DNA from: an uncultured Chiayiivirga sp.
GTDB taxonomy: Bacteria; Pseudomonadota; Gammaproteobacteria; Xanthomonadales; Xanthomonadaceae
Assembly: GCA_934525595.1 (NCBI GenBank)
Contig: CAKSZJ010000002.1
Coordinates: 1-64,000 of the forward strand
DNA length: 64,000 nucleotides
Direction of reading: 5' to 3'
Under the pieces are notes generated by a model. That model made no database searches and was not told the origin of the DNA. It was given only the letters and a program-made list of their open reading frames with translations. A program made the translations under genes and the position numbers. Positions 33,736 through 42,706 of the stretch are shown here, piece by piece. Every line of letters starts with the position of its first letter. Position 1 is the stretch's first letter.

Positions 33736-35072
33736 TCGCGCGCTCTCCGCGCCTTCGCACGCGCGTCGCGCAGGCGATCCAGCTTTTCCCCGAGCTGGAG
33801 TTCCAGCCCGCGATCCACCGGGCGGTAGTAGACCTTCTCGCCCATCGCTTCGGGAAAGCCGGTCTGGTCGAGCGCGACGCCGCCTTGCGCATCGTGGTCG
33901 TACTGGTAGTTCTTGCCGTAACCGATCTCTTTCATCAGCTTCGTCGGCGCATTGCGCAGGTGCAACGGCACCGGCAGACTGCCGTGCTCGCGCACGTCGG
34001 CGCGGGCGGCATTCCAGCCGCTGTAGACCGCGTTGGATTTGGCGGTGGAGGCGAGATACACGGCCACCTGCGCCAGCGCCAGATCGCCCTCGGGGCTGCC
34101 GAGCCGGTCGTAGGTGTTCCAGGCGTCGATCGCCATCGCCAGCGCGCGCGGATCGGCCAGGCCGACGTCTTCGGTCGCCATGCGCGTGAGGCGGCGCAGC
34201 AGGTAGACCGGATCGCAGCCACCGTCCAGCATCCGCGCCAGCCAGTACAGCGCGGCATCGGGATTGGAGCTGCGCACGCATTTGTGCAGGGCCGAGATCT
34301 GGTCGTAGAACTGCTCGCCCTGCTTGTCGAAACGCCGGGTGCGGTCGGCCAGCACCTGCGCCAGCGTTGCGGCCGTGATTTCCCCGCCCTCTCCTTCGGC
34401 AAGCTCGGCGGCGATTTCCAGCAGGGTGAGCGCCCGGCGCACGTCGCCGTCGGCGGCCTGCGCGATCTGCGTGAGGTCGTCCGCGCCGATGCGGATGCCG
34501 CGCCCGCCCAGGCCACGCTCCGCATCGCCCAGCGCGCGCTGCAACGCCTGCACGATGTCGTCGGCCGAAATCACTTCGAGCACGTGCACGCGGCAGCGCG
34601 ACAGCAGCGCCGAGTTCAGCTCGAAGCTGGGGTTTTCCGTGGTGGCCCCGACGAACACGATGGTGCCGCGCTCGATGTGCGGCAGGAAGGCGTCCTGCTG
34701 CACCTTGTTGAAACGGTGCACCTCGTCGACGAACAGCACGGTGCGCTCGCCGGCCTGGAAGGCGCGCTCGGCCTCGGCCAGCACCTCGCGCACCTGCGGC
34801 AACCCCGACAGCACCGCCGAAATCGCACGAAATCGAGCCTTGGCATAGTGCGCCAGCAGCAGGGCGAACGTGGTCTTGCCGCAGCCGGGCGGCCCCCACA
34901 GGATCATGGAATGCACCCGCCCGGCGTCCACCGCGCGACGCAGCGCGGAGTTTTCCGACAGCAGGCGGCGCTGGCCGACCATGTCGTCCAGCGTGCGCGG
35001 ACGCATCCGCTCGGCCAGCGGCTGCAGTGGCGCGGGGGTATCGAACAGGGTTGGAGTCGGAGGAACGCTCAC
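33732..35072 (-). CDS. rarA: Replication-associated recombination protein A
   Basis: RarA (MgsA) is an AAA+ ATPase that acts at stalled replication forks with SSB. The 446 residues show Walker A GPPGCGKT near 59-66, Walker B FVDEVHRFNK near 112-121, the sensor GATTENPSFE and the arginine finger region LLSRCRV. The C-terminal tetramer domain has YGKNYQYDHD. The start is GTG. It is 83 bases after the OsmC gene and overlaps crcB. In E. coli the neighbour upstream is lolA; here it is the end of the sulfur island. Confidence 0.96.
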   Translation of the reverse strand: MSVPPTPTLFDTPAPLQPLAERMRPRTLDDMVGQRRLLSENSALRRAVDAGRVHSMILWGPPGCGKTTFALLLAHYAKARFRAISAVLSGLPQVREVLAEAERAFQAGERTVLFVDEVHRFNKVQQDAFLPHIERGTIVFVGATTENPSFELNSALLSRCRVHVLEVISADDIVQALQRALGDAERGLGGRGIRIGADDLTQIAQAADGDVRRALTLLEIAAELAEGEGGEITAATLAQVLADRTRRFDKQGEQFYDQISALHKCVRSSNPDAALYWLARMLDGGCDPVYLLRRLTRMATEDVGLADPRALAMAIDAWNTYDRLGSPEGDLALAQVAVYLASTAKSNAVYSGWNAARADVREHGSLPVPLHLRNAPTKLMKEIGYGKNYQYDHDAQGGVALDQTGFPEAMGEKVYYRPVDRGLELQLGEKLDRLRDARAKARRARE

Positions 35073-35155
35073 GCCGGCATTCTAGGGCGTATCCGCGGCG
35101 GACACGCCGATCCGCGTCGATCTCGCGGCGCGCGATGTGCCACGGCGCGCGGCCT

Positions 35156-35641
35156 TCAGCCCGTCGCGCCCTGCCCCGCGCCGCCGGCCAGGCTGTGGTG
35201 CAGCGCCGTACCGCTGCCGTCGCTCACGGTCAGATCCACGGCGACGCCGTGGCGCACGCTTTCGGTCACGGTGCAGAAGTTCTCGAACTGGGCCAGCACG
35301 CGATCCAGATTGGCGTAGCCGCCAGCCTCGCCGGGCAGCGTGATGTTCACCTGCACCGCCTCCACCCGCATCCGGTTTTCGGCGTTGCGACCCATTCGGG
35401 CGCTGGCGGTGGCGCGCAGCGAGCGCACGTCGTTCCTGAATTTGCCGAGGGCGAACAGCAGGCTGGCGCTGAGGCAGTTGGCGATGGCGGCGTTGAGCAG
35501 ATGCTCGGGATTGGGGCCGCGCGACTGGCCCAGCGGCTCGCTCAGGTCGGTGGTGAGGCCGGCGATGGAGTCCTTGTCGAAGCGCACGCGGAACTCGTAG
35601 CCGTCGATCTGCTCCAGCGTGATGCCGATGGTTTCGCTCAT
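35156..35641 (-). CDS. OsmC-family thiol peroxidase
   Basis: The 161 residues are an OsmC/Ohr-type domain. Two conserved cysteines are present, in NAAIANCLSASL and ENFCTVTESVRHG. OsmC-family enzymes reduce organic peroxides, and members act on persulfides. The ATG has GAGGAG 7 bases upstream and lies 10 bases after the thioredoxin stop, so it is the last gene of the leftward sulfur operon. In that context a role in removing oxidised sulfur or peroxide by-products is inferred. Confidence 0.88.
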   Translation of the reverse strand: MSETIGITLEQIDGYEFRVRFDKDSIAGLTTDLSEPLGQSRGPNPEHLLNAAIANCLSASLLFALGKFRNDVRSLRATASARMGRNAENRMRVEAVQVNITLPGEAGGYANLDRVLAQFENFCTVTESVRHGVAVDLTVSDGSGTALHHSLAGGAGQGATG

Positions 35642-35651
35642 CTCATGCTCC

Positions 35652-36107
35652 TCATGCGGGTGAAAGGGGAAGGTGCTGGCGCACCCAGTGCACGATGGCC
35701 TGCGCCGGCATGGCACCGGACTGGCGCGCCAGCTCGCGGCCGTGCAGGAACAGGATCATGGTCGGAATGCCCTGTATCCGGAAACGCGCGGCGAGGCTGC
35801 CAACGTCTTCGGTGTTGACCTTGGCCAGCCGGACCTCGGGCTCCAGCATGCCGGCCGCCTGCGCGTAGGCCGGTGCCATGGCGCGGCAGGGGCCGCACCA
35901 GGATGCCCAGAAATCCACCAGCAGCGGCACGTCGCTGCGCGCGGCGTGCGCATCAAAGCCCTGCTCGTCCAGATCGAAGGGACGCCCGGCAAACAGTGGC
36001 TGACGGCACTGGCCGCAGGTCGGCGCGTCACGCTGACGCGCCGCCGGCACGCGATTCATGCGCTGACAGGCCGGACAGGCCAGCAGCAGCGCGGAAGCGG
36101 CGTTCAT
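35652..36107 (-). CDS. trxC: Thioredoxin 2 (zinc-ribbon type)
   Basis: The 151 residues have an N-terminal zinc ribbon with cysteines at 11, 14, 31 and 34 (CPAC, CGQC) and a thioredoxin domain with the active site WCGPC at 70-74. TrxC-type proteins reduce disulfides and persulfides in the cytoplasm, mostly under oxidative stress. The start overlaps the DUF3365 stop (ATGA), which places it firmly in the sulfide operon. It can supply electrons to the OsmC protein or release sulfur from persulfides on rhodanese or SQR products. Confidence 0.92.
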   Translation of the reverse strand: MNAASALLLACPACQRMNRVPAARQRDAPTCGQCRQPLFAGRPFDLDEQGFDAHAARSDVPLLVDFWASWCGPCRAMAPAYAQAAGMLEPEVRLAKVNTEDVGSLAARFRIQGIPTMILFLHGRELARQSGAMPAQAIVHWVRQHLPLSPA

Positions 36108-36697
36108 GGCCGCACCTCGTCTGCATCCGAGCCCTTGCCGATCTCGACCCAGAACATGCCGCGCAGTTCGCCCTCGGAAAAGCCGGTGGCGCGATCCTGC
36201 GGATAGCTTGCGGCAATGGCCGCGCGCACCGGTTCCGCGATGCCGGAACCGTGGCAGGTCAGGCACGCCGCCTCGGTCGCGATGCCGCGCGCCTGGCGGT
36301 ACACGCCATCCTGGCGCGAGGCCCAGGACAGGCTCGCCGGCGGCGCGCCCGTCGCGCGTTCGACGAACGCCTCCAGCACCTCCTCCTGCCAGCGCGTTGG
36401 CGCATTGGCCGGGCTGCGGTGGCGCAGCGCGGTACGCCCGACCCGCAGGCCGCGCTCGGCCGCCACCGCAGCGGCGATCTTCGGTGCCTCCTCGCGGCAG
36501 AAGCCGACCGCGGCAACGGGGCCATCCGCCTGCATCTTCGCCGTCAGCGCGGTCTTGAGGCGACCGCCCAGATCGTTCATCGCCGCCTCGGCGCGCGCGG
36601 CATCGGCCGGGGCTGACGGTCCGCCCTCCTGCGCGAATGCGACGCTGCCGGCGACCAGCAGCAGTACCCCGAGCGCGCGGGGAATCCGTGTCTTCAT
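36104..36697 (-). CDS. DUF3365 periplasmic single-haem protein
   Basis: The 197 residues have a Sec signal peptide (about 1-22, VAFAQ) and one c-type haem site CLTCH at 145-149 within a DUF3365 (Tll0287-like) domain. Such domains are often sensors or redox proteins; here it is free and soluble in the periplasm. A conserved cysteine occurs in GFCREEAPKIA near 67. Its start overlaps the RND pump stop (ATGA) and its stop overlaps trxC, so it is a tightly coupled member of the sulfide operon. It may accept electrons from sulfur species or sense them. Confidence 0.88.
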   Translation of the reverse strand: MKTRIPRALGVLLLVAGSVAFAQEGGPSAPADAARAEAAMNDLGGRLKTALTAKMQADGPVAAVGFCREEAPKIAAAVAAERGLRVGRTALRHRSPANAPTRWQEEVLEAFVERATGAPPASLSWASRQDGVYRQARGIATEAACLTCHGSGIAEPVRAAIAASYPQDRATGFSEGELRGMFWVEIGKGSDADEVRP

Positions 36698-39600
36698 GCG
36701 TGCGACTCCTCCGGAACGGGGTTTCCGGGATCGCGATGCGGCCAGCGGCGGCGCAGCATCACGTACAGCAGCGGAATCACGACCAGGGTCAGCACGGTGG
36801 CCACCAGAATGCCGAACAGCAGCGAGATGCCCAGGCCGTTGAAGATCGGGTCATCGATGATGAACACCGCGCCGGCCATCGCCGCCACCGCGGTCAGCGC
36901 GATGGGCTGGGCGCGCACCGCGCAGGACTCGATCGCCGCATCCTCCAGCGACCTGCCGCGCGCCACCAGATGGTCGATGAAATCCACCAGCAGGATCGAG
37001 TTGCGCACGATGATGCCGGCCAGCGCGATCATGCCGATCATGCTGGTGGCGGTGAACTGCATCCCCATAAGCGCGTGCCCCGGCATCACCCCGATCACGG
37101 TCAGCGGAATCGGGGCCATGATCACCAGCGGCACCAGATAGTTGCGGAAGTAGGCCACCACCAGAAGATAGATCAGCAGCAGGCCGGCGGCGTAGGCGAT
37201 ACCCATGTCGCGGAAGGTCTCGTAGGTGATCTGCCACTCGCCGTCCCACTTGATCGAGAAAGCGGCGGTGTCCGCGGGCGGGGCGATGTAGTGCTGCGAC
37301 AGCCACTGTCCTTCGATGGCGCTGTCGGCCACCTGGCCGACCAGGTCGAACATGCCGTACAGCGGGCTGTCGGCGACGATGTTTTCGTCGCCCATGACAT
37401 AGACCACCGGCAGCATGTCCTTGTGGTGGATGACGCCATCCCAGGCCACCTCGCGGACCTGCACCAGCGCCGACAGCGGCACCAGTTGGCCATCCCCGCC
37501 GCGCACCCGCAGCGACAGCACGCCGTCGAGCGTGGCCTGGTCGGAGGCCGGCAGGCGCAGGCGGATCGGGCGCGGATATTTCGAACTGTCGTCGATCACC
37601 CAGGTCGCATCGTGACCCGACAGCCCGGCGGCGATGGTTTCGGTGATCGTCGCCTGCGACACGCCCAGGCGCGCGGCGCGTTCGCGGTCGATCGCCAGGA
37701 TCTCGCGCGAAGCCTCGGCCTCGACGCTGGTATCGACATCGACGATGCCCTCGGTGGCGAGGAAGCGCTGCTCAAGCGCCAGTCCGATCCGCCGCTGAGC
37801 GGCGTAGTCCGGACCGTAGACCTCGGCCACGATCGGCGACAGCACCGGCGGTCCCGGCGGCACTTCGACCACCTTCACCGACGCGCCCTGACGGCGGCCG
37901 ATCGCCGCCAGCTCCGGACGCAGCGCGACCGCGATGTCGTGGCTCTTGCGGCGGCGCTCGTGGCGGTCGACCAGGTTGACCTGCAGGTCGCCGACGTTGG
38001 CGCCGGCGCGTAGGTCGTACTGGCGCACCAGGCCGTTGAAATTGATCGGCGCGGCGGTGCCGGCGTAGCCTTGGTAGTTGAGCACCTCGGGCATCCGGTC
38101 GATGGCCTCGGCGAGCTCGGCCAGCAGCGCGCTGGTGTCCTCCAGGGTGCGGCCCTCGGGCAGGTCGACCACTACCTGCAGCTCCGACTTGTTGTCGAAG
38201 GGCATCATTTTCATCACCACCAGCCGGAAGCCGGCCAGGCTCACCGCCAGCAGCACCAGCCCGGCCATCGAGGCGAACAGCAGATGGCGCCGGCGCGCGC
38301 CGCGCGCGGGATCGAAAAACGGCCGCATCAGCCGTTCGAACAAATGCTGCAGGCGCGCGGCGATGCTGCCGGGAGCGTGGCCATCGGCGGCATCGTGATC
38401 GGCGTGCCCGCCGCCGGCGTGGCGCTTGAGCAGCTTCAGCGACAGCCAGGGCGTCACGATCAGCGCGATCAGCAGCGACAGCAGCATGCCGACGGACGCA
38501 TTGATCGGAATCGGGCGCATGTACGGCCCCATCAGTCCGCTGACGAAGGCCATCGGCAACAGTGCCGCGATCACGGTGAAGGTGGCGAGGATGGTCGGAC
38601 CGCCGACTTCGTCGACCGCCGGCGGAATCGCCTCGCGCAGGCTCTTGCCGCCGAGCGCCATGTGGCGGTGGATGTTCTCCACCACCACGATCGCATCGTC
38701 CACCAGGATGCCGATCGAGAAAATCAGCGCGAACAGCGACACGCGATTGAGGGTGAAGCCCATCGCCCAGGACGCGAACAGGGTCAGCGACAGGGTCAGC
38801 ACCACCGCGGTACCGATCACCAGCGCCTCGCGTCGGCCGAGCGCGAACAGCACCAGCAGCACCACTGCCGACGTGGCGAAGAACAGCTTCTTGATCAGGG
38901 TCTGCGCCTTGTCGCTGGCGGTCAGTCCGTAGTCGCGGGTGACTTCGACGTTCACGCCCTCGGGGATGACCTGGCCGCGCAGCGCCTCGATGCGTTCAAG
39001 CACGCTGCCGGTGATGCTGGCGGCGTTGCCGCCCGGTTTCTTCGCGATCGCCAGCGTCACCGCGGGCGCGGTGCCGGTCTCGGGGCCGTCGCGCCCGGCC
39101 GGCGCGCCGTACCAGACGTAGCTCGAGGGCGTGTCGGCGGCGTCGCTGATGCGGGCCACGTCGCCCAGCCGCACCGGCTGGCCATCCTTCACCCCGAGTA
39201 CCAGCCCTTCCACATCCTCGCGCCCGGCAAGGAAGCGGCCAGAGGTGACCTGGACCACGCCATCGGCACCGACGCGCTGGCCGGCCTGGCGAGCGAGGTT
39301 GGCGGCCTGCAGCGCCCCGGCCAGATCCTCGACCGCGAGCCCGTGACTGGCCAGGCGCGTGGCGTCGAGTTCGACCATCACCGCGCGCTCGGGCGCGCCG
39401 ATGGTGAACACGTCGCGGGTGCCCGGGATGCGCTTGAGCTCGGTTTCCAACGTGTGCGCAACTTCGGCCAGCTCACGCGGGCCGCGGTCGGCGTCGTCGG
39501 TCCACAGCGTCAGCGCCATCACCGGTACATCGTCGATGCCCTTGGGCTTGATCAGCGGCTGGCCAACGCCCAAGTCCTGCGGTATCCAGTCCTGGTTGGA

Positions 39601-39972
39601 GAACACCTTGTCGTAAAGGCGCACCAGCGCCGGCTGGCGCTTCACCCCGACCTCGAACTCGACGGTGGCCACCACCAGGCCGGGACGGCTGATCGAGTAG
39701 GTGTGCTTGACCTCCTCGATCTCCGAGAGCACCTGCTCCAGCGGATACGCCAGCATCTGCTCCACCTGGCGCGCGTCCGCGCCCGGGAAGGGCACGATCA
39801 CGTTGGCCATGGTGACGTTGATCTGCGGCTCTTCCTCGCGCGGCGTGATCAACACTGCAACCAGGCCAAGCAGCAGGCCGAGCAGCGCCAGAATCGGCGT
39901 CAGCGGATTGTCCTGGAAGGTGCGCGCAAGGCGGCCGGAGACGCCAAGCCGCAAGGGAGCGGATGCCGTCAC
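36694..39972 (-). CDS. RND-family efflux pump, inner-membrane subunit
   Basis: The 1092 residues form a proton-driven RND permease of the HAE/COG0841 type with twelve predicted helices and two large periplasmic loops. The proton-relay aspartates are in GILVDDAIVVVENI in helix 4. The start is GTG with GGAGG 8 bases upstream, one base after the adaptor stop. The adaptor, a DUF2892 protein and SQR precede it, and haem, thioredoxin and OsmC genes follow in one chain of overlaps. No outer-membrane channel gene is present, so it must use a TolC made elsewhere. A substrate among polysulfides, persulfides or thiol conjugates is inferred from context; a general multidrug role is also possible. Confidence 0.93.
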   Translation of the reverse strand: MTASAPLRLGVSGRLARTFQDNPLTPILALLGLLLGLVAVLITPREEEPQINVTMANVIVPFPGADARQVEQMLAYPLEQVLSEIEEVKHTYSISRPGLVVATVEFEVGVKRQPALVRLYDKVFSNQDWIPQDLGVGQPLIKPKGIDDVPVMALTLWTDDADRGPRELAEVAHTLETELKRIPGTRDVFTIGAPERAVMVELDATRLASHGLAVEDLAGALQAANLARQAGQRVGADGVVQVTSGRFLAGREDVEGLVLGVKDGQPVRLGDVARISDAADTPSSYVWYGAPAGRDGPETGTAPAVTLAIAKKPGGNAASITGSVLERIEALRGQVIPEGVNVEVTRDYGLTASDKAQTLIKKLFFATSAVVLLVLFALGRREALVIGTAVVLTLSLTLFASWAMGFTLNRVSLFALIFSIGILVDDAIVVVENIHRHMALGGKSLREAIPPAVDEVGGPTILATFTVIAALLPMAFVSGLMGPYMRPIPINASVGMLLSLLIALIVTPWLSLKLLKRHAGGGHADHDAADGHAPGSIAARLQHLFERLMRPFFDPARGARRRHLLFASMAGLVLLAVSLAGFRLVVMKMMPFDNKSELQVVVDLPEGRTLEDTSALLAELAEAIDRMPEVLNYQGYAGTAAPINFNGLVRQYDLRAGANVGDLQVNLVDRHERRRKSHDIAVALRPELAAIGRRQGASVKVVEVPPGPPVLSPIVAEVYGPDYAAQRRIGLALEQRFLATEGIVDVDTSVEAEASREILAIDRERAARLGVSQATITETIAAGLSGHDATWVIDDSSKYPRPIRLRLPASDQATLDGVLSLRVRGGDGQLVPLSALVQVREVAWDGVIHHKDMLPVVYVMGDENIVADSPLYGMFDLVGQVADSAIEGQWLSQHYIAPPADTAAFSIKWDGEWQITYETFRDMGIAYAAGLLLIYLLVVAYFRNYLVPLVIMAPIPLTVIGVMPGHALMGMQFTATSMIGMIALAGIIVRNSILLVDFIDHLVARGRSLEDAAIESCAVRAQPIALTAVAAMAGAVFIIDDPIFNGLGISLLFGILVATVLTLVVIPLLYVMLRRRWPHRDPGNPVPEESHA

Positions 39973-39973
39973 T

Positions 39974-41053
39974 TCAGTCGCCTCCGCGGGCGGCGACCAG
40001 GGCCTGGCGCGCGGCCACCGGATCGAGCGCGATGGTTTCGCCGGGCTGGAGGCCGGCGAGCACATCCACGCCGCTCGGCATGGCCTCGCCCAGCCGCAGC
40101 TGGCGCAGCGACAGCCGGCCATCGGCGAGCACATAGGCCGCGGTGACTTCGCCGCGGCGCACGATCGCGCTCGCGGGGATCCGCGGCTGGGAGTGGCCCG
40201 CCACCGCCGGAAACCGCACCTTGGCCGTGCTCCCCGGTATCGGTGCCGGATCCAGCGCCGGCAGCAGCACGCGCACGCGAACGGTGTGCGTGGCCGCGTC
40301 GGCGGCGGGAAAGGCGATGACATCGTCGGCTTCGATCACGCGCTGGTCGTGCAATCGCACGCGCGCGCGCGGATCCGCGCGCACCTGATCCGCCGCGCCC
40401 TGCGGCAGCTCGACTTCGATCCGCAGCGCTGTGGGCGCGAACACCGACACCAGGCGCTGCCCCATCGCCACCGATTCTCCCGGCTCGACGTCGCGGCTGG
40501 CGACGATGCCGTCGTAGGGCGCGCGCACCACGGTGTAGTCGACGGTCTGGCTGGCGCTGGCCAGGCGCGCGCGGGCGGCATCCCGGGCGGCCACCGCGGC
40601 GTCGCGTGCGGCGTGCATCCGTTCCAGCTGCGAACGCGACACGTACTGGCGCTGCGACAGTTCGACATAGCGCTGGTAGTCGGCCTCGGCTTCGCGTGCC
40701 GCTGCTTCGCCGGCGTGCAGCTGGGCGCGGGCGGTGTCGACCTCGGCCTGCTGTTCGACCGCGCTCAGGCGCACCAGTACGGTGCCGGCGGTGACGTGAT
40801 CATCGACGTCGTGCGCGACCTCGGCCACGCGACCGGCAGTCTGCGCGGTCAGCGTAGCCTGCTGCACCGCCTCGACCACGCCGTCCCAGGCACGGCCCTC
40901 GTCGCTGACGGGATCGGCAACGACCCAGGTTTCCAGACCCTCGATCCTGCCGGGCGCGCGGGCATCGTCGGTGGCCCCGCCACAGGCGGCGAGCGCCGCT
41001 GCCAGCAGCGCCAAACCGCCGATCCGGGCCAGCGCACGCGTCGATGTGACCAT
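39974..41053 (-). CDS. RND efflux periplasmic adaptor (membrane-fusion lipoprotein)
   Basis: The 359 residues have a lipoprotein signal (LAAC, C24 lipidated) and the adaptor fold: lipoyl-like half motifs (GRVAEVAHDVDDHV and VVRAPYDGIVASRDVEPGE), a helical hairpin at about 90-160 and beta-barrel parts after 190. It should link the RND pump to an outer-membrane channel. I chose the ATG at 41053; a GTG at 41068 would add five residues. It is 25 bases after the DUF2892 gene and one base before the pump gene. Confidence 0.92.
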   Translation of the reverse strand: MVTSTRALARIGGLALLAAALAACGGATDDARAPGRIEGLETWVVADPVSDEGRAWDGVVEAVQQATLTAQTAGRVAEVAHDVDDHVTAGTVLVRLSAVEQQAEVDTARAQLHAGEAAAREAEADYQRYVELSQRQYVSRSQLERMHAARDAAVAARDAARARLASASQTVDYTVVRAPYDGIVASRDVEPGESVAMGQRLVSVFAPTALRIEVELPQGAADQVRADPRARVRLHDQRVIEADDVIAFPAADAATHTVRVRVLLPALDPAPIPGSTAKVRFPAVAGHSQPRIPASAIVRRGEVTAAYVLADGRLSLRQLRLGEAMPSGVDVLAGLQPGETIALDPVAARQALVAARGGD

Positions 41054-41078
41054 GGATCGCTCTCGCACGTCGGGCCCC

Positions 41079-41282
41079 TTACTTGAACGCGCAGCCGCCG
41101 GGCACGCCCAGCTTCGCGAACAGCTTGGCCGCGGGACAAAATCCGGTGAAGGCGGACTGCAGGAGGTTCAGACCGACGAAGGCGGTCAGCAGCAGCCACC
41201 AGGGCGAAACGAAATGGCCCAGCGCGAGGCTGGCGAGGATCATCACGCCAGCAAAGGCGAAAATGGCACGATCGAGGTTCAT
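41079..41282 (-). CDS. DUF2892 (YgaP-type) membrane protein
   Basis: The 67 residues have two membrane helices (about 5-23 and 27-47) and the family feature FCPAAKLFAKLG, followed by GGCAF at the end. In E. coli YgaP the same domain is fused to a rhodanese and sits in the membrane, linked to sulfur transfer and thiocyanate export. Here it is a free protein between SQR and the RND adaptor, with the rhodaneses encoded in the divergent operon. Its two cysteines (49 and 64) could carry persulfide. Confidence 0.9.
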   Translation of the reverse strand: MNLDRAIFAFAGVMILASLALGHFVSPWWLLLTAFVGLNLLQSAFTGFCPAAKLFAKLGVPGGCAFK

Positions 41283-41317
41283 GTCGGCTTTCCTTGGAGT
41301 TGGTTTCGGGAAAAGGC

Positions 41318-42589
41318 TCAGCGGGTGCGCACGATGCCCAGGAGCTTGAGCACGTACTTTTCATAGACGGGCTCGGTGTTGCCCAAGCGGATCTTCATCA
41401 TGAAATACTTTTCGAACGCGATCTTGGCCAGATGCACCCACTTGCCCACCTTGGCCCAGGTCACGTTGCGCGGCGGCATCTGCGGCAGCGCCACGAAGGC
41501 GGCGCCTGTATTGCCCATGTCGGCCAGGCAGATCGCGTTCCAGGTCGAGATCACGCTGACCGGCTTGCCCTCCAGCTCGGCCTTGATGTTCTCGGCAACG
41601 GCGGTGACCATCGATTCGATCATGAAGCCGGTCTTGGGCACGCCGGTCGGCACCGGGGTCGGCTCGGGCGGGGCGATCGCCACGCACACCCCGATCGAAT
41701 ACACGTTGCCGAAGCTCGGATGGCGCTGGTACGGGTCGATCGGAGTGAAGCCGCGCGGATTGCCCAGCCCTTCGCTCTGGCGAATCGCGTCCACCCCGGT
41801 GAAGGCCGGCAGGATCATCGAATAGGCGAACGGCAGCGTGTGCGTCTTCTTCGGCTGGCCGGCTTCATCCATCTCGACCACGTCGATCTCGTTCCCGCGC
41901 ACTTCCGCGACCTTCGCGTTGATGATCCAGCGCACGTCGCGCTGGCGCAGCTCGCTTTCCATCAGGGCCTTGGAATCACCCACGCCGCCGAGGCCCATGT
42001 GGCCGATGTAGGGTTCGGGGGACACATAGGTCATCGGCACCTTGTGGCGCAGCTTGCGCTTGCGCAGGTCGCGGTCGAGGATCATGGCGAACTCGTAGGC
42101 CGGGCCGAAACAGCTGGCACCCGCCGCCGCGCCCACCACGACCGGACCCGGATTCTCGAGGAAGCGCTGATAGGCGTCCCAGGCCGCTGCCGCGTGTGGC
42201 GTGGTGCAGATCGACTGGGTGAAGCCGCCCTCCGGCCCGAGGCCCGGCACCTCGTCGAAGGCCAGGCGCGGGCCGGTGGCGACCACGAGGTAGTCATACG
42301 CCAGGCTCCTGCCGTCGCGCAGTTCGACCCGGTTTTCCTGCGGATACACGCGCGCTGCGCCGACGCCGTCGAAGGCGATGTCCTTGCGCTTGAGCGCCGC
42401 CTCGGCGTCCAGGGTGATATCCGACGGCTTGCGCCAGCCCACGGCCACCCAGGGATTGGACGGGGTGAAGGCGAACCGGCCGCCCTCGCCCACCACCTGG
42501 ATCGAGTGTTCCTTGCCCAGCAGTGCGCGCAGCTCGAACGCCGCGCTCATGCCGCCGATTCCCGCTCCCAGAACCACGATGTTTGCCAT
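41318..42589 (-). CDS. sqr: Sulfide:quinone oxidoreductase
   Basis: SQR oxidises sulfide to polysulfide or persulfide and gives the electrons to the quinone pool at the inner membrane. The 423 residues have the FAD motif GAGIGG at 8-13. The three redox cysteines are present at C127 (SICTTPHA), C159 (ASCFGPAYEF) and C353 (AICLADMG), matching C128, C160 and C356 of the Acidithiobacillus ferrooxidans enzyme. The signature YIGHMGLGGVGDSK near 193-206 also fits. A C-terminal amphipathic region (VHLAKIAFEKYFMMK) should bind the membrane. It is the first gene of the leftward operon, with its promoter inside the shared operator. Confidence 0.93.
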   Translation of the reverse strand: MANIVVLGAGIGGMSAAFELRALLGKEHSIQVVGEGGRFAFTPSNPWVAVGWRKPSDITLDAEAALKRKDIAFDGVGAARVYPQENRVELRDGRSLAYDYLVVATGPRLAFDEVPGLGPEGGFTQSICTTPHAAAAWDAYQRFLENPGPVVVGAAAGASCFGPAYEFAMILDRDLRKRKLRHKVPMTYVSPEPYIGHMGLGGVGDSKALMESELRQRDVRWIINAKVAEVRGNEIDVVEMDEAGQPKKTHTLPFAYSMILPAFTGVDAIRQSEGLGNPRGFTPIDPYQRHPSFGNVYSIGVCVAIAPPEPTPVPTGVPKTGFMIESMVTAVAENIKAELEGKPVSVISTWNAICLADMGNTGAAFVALPQMPPRNVTWAKVGKWVHLAKIAFEKYFMMKIRLGNTEPVYEKYVLKLLGIVRTR

Positions 42590-42655
42590 GACTCTTACCT
42601 TCTGACTAGCTCGGATGGACTGTGGACCGGACTGCCTGCGCAGCGGCGCTTGCAT

Positions 42656-42693
42656 GAATATTAGCCTTGACTTATATTAGTGTCAACTAATTC
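42656..42693. promoter_or_regulatory. Shared operator with facing promoters of the two sulfur operons
   Basis: The AT-rich 38 bases contain an inner dyad TTGAC-N10-GTCAA (42667-42671 and 42682-42686) and outer arms GAATATTAG and CTAATTC. On the minus strand TTGACA (42686-42681) and TAATAT (42663-42658), 17 bases apart, form a strong promoter for sqr. On the plus strand TTGACT (42667-42672) and TAATTC (42688-42693) may serve the rhodanese operon. One repressor dimer here could block both. The BigR/SqrR-type protein encoded 0.4 kb away is the obvious candidate. Confidence 0.65.
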
Positions 42694-42706
42694 AGAAGGA
42701 ACTGAA

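Noticed and set aside
33736..33800. Fluoride riboswitch before crcB
   Set aside because: crcB overlaps the end of rarA, so there is no leader to hold one.
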